Below are positions 56,925 through 64,000 of a stretch of DNA of 64,000 bases, in pieces. A program made the position numbers and the translations under genes. How positions within the stretch are numbered: position 1 is the stretch's first letter; every line of letters begins with the position of its first letter. A model generated the notes under the pieces. The model searched no databases and was not told the origin of the DNA. It was given only the letters and a program-made list of their open reading frames with translations. The stretch lies in assembly GCA_963682175.1 (NCBI GenBank), contig OY821784.1, positions 21,557,621 to 21,621,620 on the forward strand, written 5' to 3'. Origin of the DNA: Triglochin maritima. Lineage: Eukaryota > Streptophyta > Magnoliopsida > Alismatales > Juncaginaceae.

Positions 56925-56942
56925 TGGCACCGTTGCCGGGGA
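56925..56942 (+). other. Primer-binding site of A11
   Basis: TGGCACCGTTGCCGGGGA, one mismatch to the tRNA-Asp complement; with the A0 site, the best-preserved in the window. Confidence 0.88.
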
Positions 56943-58049
56943 GGTGCTCTGTCCAGACGTTGGTTTGGACGATTCGATGGGTTTTTTATTTTTGTTTCCA
57001 GTTTTTCTTAGTTTCAGGGAACCATCGGATCAAGGGGAGGCTACAAGACAAGTTTGAGGACCAGAAGCTCCAAAAAGACCGCCACTCAGCGGTTAGAGAC
57101 CGCCAATTGGCGGCCTGGTGAGGGTTTCCTGCTTCAAAATTTGTTCTGGTAGTTAGTGTTGTAATTTGTGTTATTTGGGAGCCATATTTTGCATGTTGTG
57201 ACTTCTCTTTTGCTCCCAGATCATTAATCACTCCCCCATTAATCAACTTGGACCATAAAACTCAAAGCAAAAGATTAGACTCCTTGCCATCTAGGTCATG
57301 CATCATGTGTAGACCTTGCATGCATATGTCTTTTCTTTTCTTTACATTTTGTTGTTGATTGCTGGCGTGAGGTACGTGCACCCAAATCTCTCATTCATGC
57401 ATGTTTCGATCATGCATTAGTTAGTAAGGTGCATCGGGACAAGACTGAGTTGAGCGTTTGATTGGAGTGACTGATTGCTAGATTTAAGCTCAAAACACTA
57501 CTAAGGAGGGGCTGTCCCATAAAAGATAAGGTGGGGGATTTCATCACCCTTTCCTTGGCCCCAAAAATCACTCTTAATAAAGCCTTAACTAAAAGAAAGT
57601 AGACATTGGCCCTAAGGAATTCGGACGCACTAGGAGAGAAATCTAGTCGAGACCGTCATGACCTGATCGGTGTTGCCTGCCTTGTCGATAGTAGGAGGTA
57701 CTGGATCTCCGGATCTGGTATCACTTGCTGGGCATTGTGGTCCTTGTTGTAGGGAGGTGAGGCATGTCAAGGCTAGTGACCTCGAAGTTAGGCGTCGTCT
57801 AGCCTAAGGACCCATTGAATTACATTTTTTTAGCCATGCTTGCTAGTTAGGCTTCTACCTGATCCCATTACCCACGCTAGCTCTAGGATTCTTCGCTTCT
57901 CCTCTGAGTCATCTTCTTCTCACCTTCTTCTACGTTATAGTCTCCTCCCCTTTACACTCTCTGGTAGCGTTTTAGGGTCGAGTCGAGCAGTTTTTGTGAG
58001 CTTAGTCTCGTGGTGTTGAGAGTGGTCGACTCGAGAGTTGTTTGTTGAG
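56943..58049 (+). other. A11 leader
   Basis: Palindrome pair at 57076-57115 (GACCGCCACTCAGCGGTT, GACCGCCAATTGGCGGCC), then CTG|GTGAGG. The acceptor-like CAG seen in other copies is lost (CATTTTGTTG). GGTGGGGGATTTCATCACC is near 57531. No gene. Confidence 0.7.
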
Positions 58050-59539
58050 ATGGATGGTTACATGGGCGACCATCCATATCATTGTTGGGACCAGGACAAT
58101 TCTTCCTGGTATTCCGGACCCATGCAATCGGGGGTGGCTCAGACGAACACCCCGTATGGTTGGGATAATCTTCATTGTGTGACTGAGCAATCTTCATATT
58201 GGGGTAACATGAGAGAGGCACCGACTGCTAGACCACCATCTAGTTACGTTGGATCATATGTTGGTCATCAATCTGAGACATTACAAGAACCTTTGGCCTC
58301 TTTCATGCATGTGGTAGATGACATGGGTGCACCAGTGGCTCCAGTAGCCGTACCGTGCGACTGTTGTGGGATGAGTGATCATGTTATCGGGGAATGTCCT
58401 TATGTTCCCCCTGAGCCTGAGTATGAGCATACCTTTTCCCAAAATGCTCATTATGACCATTACGCATCCGCGTACAACCCGAGAGTGATGGATTCATCGG
58501 GAGACAATTCTTATTCAAATTCTTATACTTCATGTTCACCCAGTATCCTCTTCCCGAATACCCAGAATTCTACCAACACCCCACTCCAAATCATTGGACT
58601 CATTCTCAGCTCATCCACACCCAACCCCAAAATTTCCCAAGCTCTGACTTGGACCTCATCGTTGACCGCATACCAGATTCCTTGAAACAAACTTTCCTTA
58701 CGTTCATGGAAACCACTCAACAGTCCATACAAAATATGGCACTACAAGTGAGTCAAATGTCGCAGCAATTACGTGAACGTGAGGAGAGTGACATTTCATG
58801 TCAACATGAGGATTCTTCTTTTGATATCGAACCACCACCACTTCCACAAATTCAAAGCACACCCTTTCAAAGTCAAACTCCTAGTCAGTCTGAGGGACTT
58901 GGGGTTTCAATTCACGATCACTTAGTGGAGGATTCGATTCAAATTGAGAATAACTTGGGCCAGCTTCATTATGAGTCGGCACAGGATTGTGCCTTATCTT
59001 TTTGTCCCGTGGCCCTTGAGCCACATGATCTTCATGTTGTGCCTCTTAAGGACTCACCTCTGGTGGAGCAAGAGCTCCCTAGTACCCTCAATTTCAAACA
59101 ACCTGATGAGAGTTTGCCTCTCACTATTGTTCCAGATCATCTTGGAAATGTTGGAACATCAAACAACTACATTGCTCATGAGGGTATTAGGAGTTCCTTG
59201 GAGGATACTTTGGGTATGAGACCCACTTCCTGTTCTACTTGTGAGTTGGACATGCATAACGAGGTGTTTGACCTCGTTCCGACCCACCAGCCTGTTGGTT
59301 GGAGAGTTTGGATTGATGATCACAACTTCAGTTCCGCAACGGGAGATATTTTTCTTCCGTTGCCCCTTATTTCCCAAACTCTCGAGAGGTTCAAGCTCTT
59401 TCACTTTGATCCTTTGAATGAGACGCCTTTGCGTCCAATTCATGAACCTCTCATTTCATCTGATGCTCTTTGTGAAGGGGGCCCACGCATGCGTATTCTG
59501 GCCCCGCGTGGTGTCATGTTCCCTTTCCAAGTGCAATGA
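58050..59539 (+). pseudogene. Capsid-less gag-like protein of A11, one frameshift
   Basis: About 496 codons from MDGYMGDHPYHCWDQDNSSW to the stop at 59539. A single missing base near 58538 (TTCACCCAG versus TTCACCCCAG at 8190) shifts the frame. Upstream lies a zinc knuckle CDCCGMSDHVIGEC at 58356-58397. Downstream lie YPEFYQHPTPNHWTHSQ, LDLIVDRIPDSLKQTFLTFM, a Gln/Glu-rich middle and the GWRVWIDDHNFSSATGD...LERFKLFHFDPLNETPL domain. This is the least damaged member of the subfamily and the best reference for its protein. No capsid or protease. Confidence 0.82.
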
Positions 59540-60667
59540 CCCACTCTTGAGGTTCCCATTTGATGTTTTTTGACAAATGAAGATGGGAACTTATGTTTGT
59601 ACATAGTTATAAAAAAAGTACAATAAAAGACTCCTTCAGTGAACATCGATTGTTGTGAGCCCCAACCCTTGTGTATTTGGGCCTCATTTCTTTCACGTAT
59701 TTGTATCCCTTCCTTAGTATCTCACAGGTTTTGAGGTAATTTGGGTTGTGTCCATCAACATAGCCATAATCTTCCCTGTGTCCTTCACATTGGTGAGATC
59801 TATTCTTTTTCATGCATAAACCCATGTAGTATCTTGCTCGCATTCATTGAGGACAATGCATGAACTAGGTGTGGGGGGGTGTTTTACGTGTGTACATAGT
59901 CGAGTCTTTTCTTTTGATTTTGTTTTCTTTTGTTTGCATTGTTAGGGTCATGATAGTGTGCTACATTTAATATCGATATATCTGCTTGTCATGATCCTTG
60001 GGTGACTTGTCTTCTTTTGCTTGCCTAGTGCTTCAAAATTTTCACATTTCATTCAAAATCTTTATGTGTTTGCGAAAGAAAATGTTTTGTGGGTTTTGCG
60101 TGTGTTTAGCATGATCAAGACCGTTGAGAGGCAAAGTAAAAAGAAAGCTCCCAAAATTGTCTTGAACTTGATGCATTAGGATATCTAGTACAGTGGCTTT
60201 AGGATATATCGAGTCGTTAGGATGCACCCCAGTTTTCCTTTGGGGGTGAGTAATCATAGGGTTTCAGTGCTCAAACATTTAAAGAAGTTCACCCTAAACC
60301 TAGTGAGTCAATAATTCGTGTTCGGTAACTTAAGGAAGTTTGTTGTAGTCAAGGACCCTTTAAATCTTGTTGTGAGACATTAAGTGTAGGGGTTTTGGTT
60401 CATGTGTAGATAAGAAATAAGTGAGTAGGTGTTCTTTCTTCTCGCACGGCTCCTATCACTCGGGAAAGTAGGTCTGAGGGGACTTTGTGCCTGGTGCTTT
60501 CGAGTCATCTGACTTGGGATGCGCCGACCGAACTCCCGTTACACGGGTGGTAGGGATTGCCCTATGTGGAGATTTGGGGAAAGGTGTACGTGATAGTGTA
60601 AGTCCTCATGGGCAATGATGCACGAAACCTAACCCTGGGAGAATGAAGCTCCAACTAATAAAAAGAA
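59540..60667 (+). other. A11 3' non-coding block, truncated
   Basis: GAGGACAATGCATGAACTAGG near 59851 with GTGTGGGGGGGTG, ACTCCCGTTACACGGGTGG at about 60531, then the A-rich AAAAAGAAAA, where it stops. Confidence 0.75.
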
Positions 60668-60670
60668 AAA

Positions 60671-60876
60671 ACACTAATCGAAGGATTAAGAGATAAGACG
60701 TGCAAACCACAAATCGATGACACCGGAGTTTAGAGAGGTTCGGCACCCACACCCGGGTCCTAGTCCTCCTCGCAAGCCTTGCTCGATCCCCCGAGCCTCA
60801 CTTATGGTTCCACTAACCAATCTCCGTTTTGGGCCGAGATCAACTCCGTTTACAACTCCGAGCCCCGCGAACTCCT
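60671..60876 (-). repeat. S3: scrap of a related copia LTR
   Basis: GAGGTTCGGCACCCACACCC, GGGTCCTAGTCCTC and ACTAACCAATCTCCGTTTTG correspond to 35369-35480 in the S2 LTR, but diverged. About 200 bp bridging two Athila-like pieces. Confidence 0.7.
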
Positions 60877-61487
60877 ATGGTTGGGACAATCTTAATTGTG
60901 TGACTGGGCAATCTTCATATTGGGGTAGTATGAGAGAGGCACCGACTGCTAGACCATCATCTAGTTACGTCGGATCATACGTTGGTCAACAAACTGAGAC
61001 ATTACAACAACCTTTGGCCTCTTTCATGCGTGCGGAAGACAACATGAGTGCACCAGAGGCTCCAGTAGCCGTACAGTGCGACTGTTGTGGGTTGAGTGGT
61101 CATGTTATTGGGGAATGTCCTTATGTTCCTCTAGAGCATGAGTATGAGCATACATTTTCCCAAAATGCTCAATATGACCATTACGCATCCGTGTACAACC
61201 CAAGAGGGATGAATTCTTGGGGAGACGATCCTTATTCAAATTCTTATACATCATTTCCACCCCAGTATCCTCCTCCCGAATACCCAGAATTCTACCAGCA
61301 CCCCACTTCAAATCATTGGACTCATTCTCAGCCCATCAACACCCAACCCCCCAATTTCCCAAGCTCTGACTTGGACCTCATAGTTGACCGCATACCTGAT
61401 TCCTTGAAACAAACTTTCCTTACGTTCATGGAAATCACTCAACAGTCCATACATAATATGGCACTGCCAGTCAGACAAATAACGCAG
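60877..61487 (+). pseudogene. Capsid-less gag-like fragment (A12)
   Basis: It starts mid-protein at YGWDNLNCVTGQSSYWGSMR. Zinc knuckle CDCCGLSGHVIGEC at 61077-61118, then the YPEFYQHPTSNHWTHSQP stretch in one open frame. It is cut after ITQ by the LTR at 61488, with CGCAG as the adjacent pentamer. The frame here is open through the region that is frameshifted at 58.5 kb. Confidence 0.8.
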
Positions 61488-62554
61488 TGATTGACATCAT
61501 TTCATGCTTATATTTGTACCTTATATCCATTATCTTACACCTAAGCAATGCTACGTGACGAGTTTTATGTTTAGTTTTCAGGAATAAATAGGTTTGAAGA
61601 GATGAAGCATAAAAGGACCCAAAAGCTGGGAAAAAGGACTGAATTGTGAGATCTGGGGACCAAGATGCAAGGGAGAAGGACCTGAATGCAAGACAGAAGG
61701 ACCTAAGAGCAAAACAGAATACTTCACACCATCATGGGGAGTATTTTAGCAATTGGATTTGGGTCGGACCTCCAACAAACCAACCAGATGCATCCAAGAC
61801 CAACAAACACTTCAAGCAAAGCCCACAAAGAAAACCAAACGGATCTAAACCATATAGACCGCCAATTGGCGGTCTGGAACCGCCAATTGGCGGTCCAGAT
61901 GGCCCAGAATCCGTTTACTTTTCTGTAGCACGTGTATTAGTGTATGCTTAGTGTATTTTTGGTATTGGTTTAGTCCCACATCGGGGGATTGTCCCGGATT
62001 AGCTTTTTCCATGCCTATAAATAGAACTCTTCACCTTCCATTGTAATCACCCATTGTTTGGTGGCATTCTCTCTACTAAGGAGTGAGCCTTGAAGCAATA
62101 ACTCAAGGTGGAGAAGGATGCTACCTTCAATGTGAGTCATTTGTAATAAAAGTTTATTTGTTTCTTTTAATCTTGTTTTGTTATGTTGTTTGTTTTGTGT
62201 GGGTTGTTTTACTTTGTTTAATTTCTTGTTTAGTAATTTTAGTATCTTAGTTAAATGTTTTCTTTACTTAGTCTAATCAGTAGTGTAATGAGTAGTGAGT
62301 AGTTCCATCCCCATTTGGGGGGTGGAGAAATATGTGATATAATTATGTAGTGTATTAAGTGTGTGTTATTTTTATCCCTTGAGCTTTATATGATTTCCAT
62401 AACCATCTAATGGGTTTTCACTCTTATCTTTGATATGCTAATGCTCTTGAATGAAGCTTAGCTTATGCTTTGATTAGTGGACCTATTTTATGGGGAATGA
62501 TAAGGTTAGGATATGGATGAAGTTAATATTGGAAACACAATTTGTAGTGTATGT
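61488..62554 (+). repeat. 5' LTR of A13, 3' part deleted
   Basis: TGATTGACATC start. USE-like GTCCCACATCG at 61973-61983, TATAAATA at 62016-62023, hairpin near 62309. Fused to the 3' non-coding block at ATGT (62551-62554), a 4-bp word present in both partners. Confidence 0.85.
61857..61896. repeat. Two perfect palindromes in U3 of A13
   Basis: GACCGCCAATTGGCGGTC at 61857-61874 and ACCGCCAATTGGCGGT at 61879-61894, centre to centre 21 bp. The cleanest example of the doubled motif. Confidence 0.92.
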
Positions 62555-63270
62555 GTAGATAAGAAATAAGTGAGTAGGTCTTCTCTCTTCTCGCAAGACT
62601 CCTGTCACTCGGGAAAGTAGGTCTGAGGGGACTTTGTGCCTGGTGCTTTCGAGTCAGCTGACTTGGGATGCGCAGACCGAACTCCCGTTACACGGGTGGT
62701 AAGGATTGCCCTGTGTGGAGATTTGGGGAAAGGTGTACATGATAGTGTAAGTCCTCATAGGCAATGATGCACAAAACCTGACCCTGGGTGAATGAAGCTC
62801 CAACTAATAAAAAGAAAAGAAAAAAAAGCAAATAAGAACCTTAATGGACTTTACACTTTGTATCACTTGAGGATGTTGAGGTTGTCCATGTCTTTCACTT
62901 AAGTCCTTATTTAACTTGCACGAATGGTTCATTAGGCTAGGTGTGTGGACTGAATACCTATATAGAGTCGGCCCGTAGAATTATCGCGTCCAGTGATCGA
63001 TAAAAATGAGTCCATCAAGTCGAGTTTCTAGATTGAATAATGCATCTATGTTCGGATTTTGTGGATATATCTGATGAAAACCCTCAGGAGACAACACTCC
63101 TCTTGGTTAGCGACAAGGAGGTTCAACGGCTTGTTGCACGTGCTAAGTGCAACCGTGATTCCTACGAAAGTGAGTTAGGATTTCCCTATTTTTCGTATGT
63201 TGTTTCATTTCTTTCATTTTTCACTTTTTTGTTTTGCTTGGGACTAGCAAAAGTTAGGTGTTGGGGTATT
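62551..63270 (+). other. A13 3' non-coding block (only interior left) and PPT
   Basis: It starts at GTGTAGATAAGAAATAAG (equivalent of 10070) and runs through ACTCCCGTTACACGGGTGG (62682), an A-rich run near 62810 and GTTAGGTGTTGGGGTATT before the LTR. Gag, leader and PBS are deleted. Confidence 0.78.
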
Positions 63271-64000
63271 TGATTGACATTATATCATGCATATATTTGT
63301 GTCTTATATTCTTTAATTTAGCCTAAGCAATGCTACGTAACGAGTGTTATATTTATGTTTCAGGAATAAATAATTTTAGGTGGAAGAGTCTCAAAAAGGA
63401 CTCAAATGCAAGGGAAAGGACTAAGTTGCAAGACTTATGGTCTGAGATGAAAGAGAGAAGGACCCGAATGTGAAACCAAAAGGATTAATGAGTAAATCAA
63501 GAAGCTCCACACCTTAATGAAGAGTATTTTGGCAATTAAATCCAGGCCCAACCATCAACAACCAAATCAGGTTCATCAAACACCAAGAAATCAAGCAAGA
63601 ACGAAGCCAAAGAAATCCAGACCCGATCAGAAGAATATAGACCGCTGATTAGCGGTCCCTGACCGCCAATCAACAGTCAAGATGTCTTCAAATCGCACAT
63701 GCTTTGGTCGGATGTTAGATTAAGGTGTATTTAGTCCACATTTGGTATGCTTTTAGTCCCATACCGGGGTATTGTCCCGGATTACCTTTTTCAATGCCTA
63801 TAAATAGAACTCTTCACATTCCTTTGTATTCACCCATTGCTTGGTGGCATTCTCTCTACTTGGAGAAAGCCTTGAAGCAAAACTCAAGGTGGAGAAGAGT
63901 GCAACCTTCAATGTGAGTCATTTTAATAAAATAATTTTCTTAGTTTCATTTAATATTGTCTTGTCTTTTAATTCTTGCATTCTTCTTTAGTTTGATTTCT
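63271..64000 (+). repeat. LTR, continuing past the window
   Basis: TGATTGACATTATATC start. Palindrome pair at 63640-63678 (decayed), USE-like GTCCCATACCG at 63756-63766, TATAAATA at 63799-63806, AATAAA near 63924. Probably the 3' LTR of A13. Confidence 0.85.

Larger units (their letters stand above)
55560..60667 (+). mobile_element. A11: capsid-less Athila-like element, 3' LTR missing
   Basis: 5' LTR 55560-56918, PBS, leader, zinc-knuckle gag-like frame (one frameshift), and a 3' non-coding block that stops in the second A-rich run. A copia LTR scrap follows. It belongs to the same subfamily as A1. Confidence 0.87.

Noticed and set aside
60717..61490. A 257-codon frame as one protein
   Set aside because: Its first about 50 codons are antisense copia LTR sequence; only the part from about 60877 is gag-derived.
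63040..63273. A 77-codon frame ending near the LTR, seen as a possible small gene
   Set aside because: It is in the conserved 3' non-coding block; the equivalent frame is broken in sister copies.
1..64000. CRISPR-like or regularly spaced repeats; the GGTCGACC clusters were considered
   Set aside because: Spacing is irregular, there are no unique spacers of constant size, and the sequence is plant retrotransposon DNA.

Overview
The window is plant nuclear repeat DNA, most likely pericentromeric or other heterochromatic sequence of a eudicot. I see no intact host gene, tRNA, rRNA or CRISPR array. It is almost entirely nested, broken LTR retrotransposons. Two lineages dominate. The first is a non-autonomous Athila-like Ty3/gypsy group (called A here), with 1.4-1.6 kb LTRs beginning TGATTGA, a tRNA-Asp primer-binding site (PBS), and gag or gag-protease remnants. 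The second is a Sirevirus-like Ty1/copia group (called S here), with LTRs of the form TGTTGGC...CTACA, a tRNA-Met PBS and several polypurine tracts (PPTs). Nowhere in 64 kb is there a gypsy or copia reverse transcriptase, RNase H or integrase; the only RT signature is a short LINE fragment near 29 kb. These elements must have moved with enzymes supplied in trans.

Layout. 1-2665: minus-strand A0 (gag, leader, PBS, LTR piece), joined head-on to a plus-strand LTR piece of A3 (2668-3923, continuing at 20182-21750). A2 (3924-20176, target-site duplication (TSD) CCTTT) sits in A3, and A1 (5034-12334, TSD GACAC) sits in the 5' LTR of A2. At 21750 the A3 tail meets the inverted tail of minus-strand A4 (21751-26921). 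26922-31739: an LTR end, a minus-strand gene-like relic with splice donors, a LINE fragment, diverged short repeats, and a solo LTR (30313-31706, TSD GTAAT). 31740-32694: truncated LTR. 32695-43851: Sirevirus-like S0/S1, whose gag is interrupted by the young minus-strand S2 (35220-40842, TSD GTATG). 43852-50855: A7. 50856-55559: LTR and gag pieces (A8, A9, A10). 55560-64000: A11, a copia LTR scrap, A12 and A13.

The non-coding parts hold the most interesting structure. A-group LTRs carry a plant snRNA-type upstream element (RTCCCACATCG or a variant) exactly 32 bp before the TATA box in ten copies. An 18-20 bp perfect palindrome (core ACCGCCAATTGGCGGT) occurs both in U3 and in the leader after the PBS. 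There it directly precedes a splice-donor-like GTGAG, with an acceptor-like TTTCAG (or TTTTAG) 237-241 nt downstream. That is the order PBS, dimerisation-like palindrome, splice donor known from retroviral leaders. S2 is a gag-only Sirevirus derivative whose zinc knuckle has been replaced by a long charged K/R/E helix. It carries a 266-bp insertion that duplicates its PBS.

All coordinates, TSDs and motif spacings were read by eye from the sequence. Family names rest on remembered family features, not on searches.
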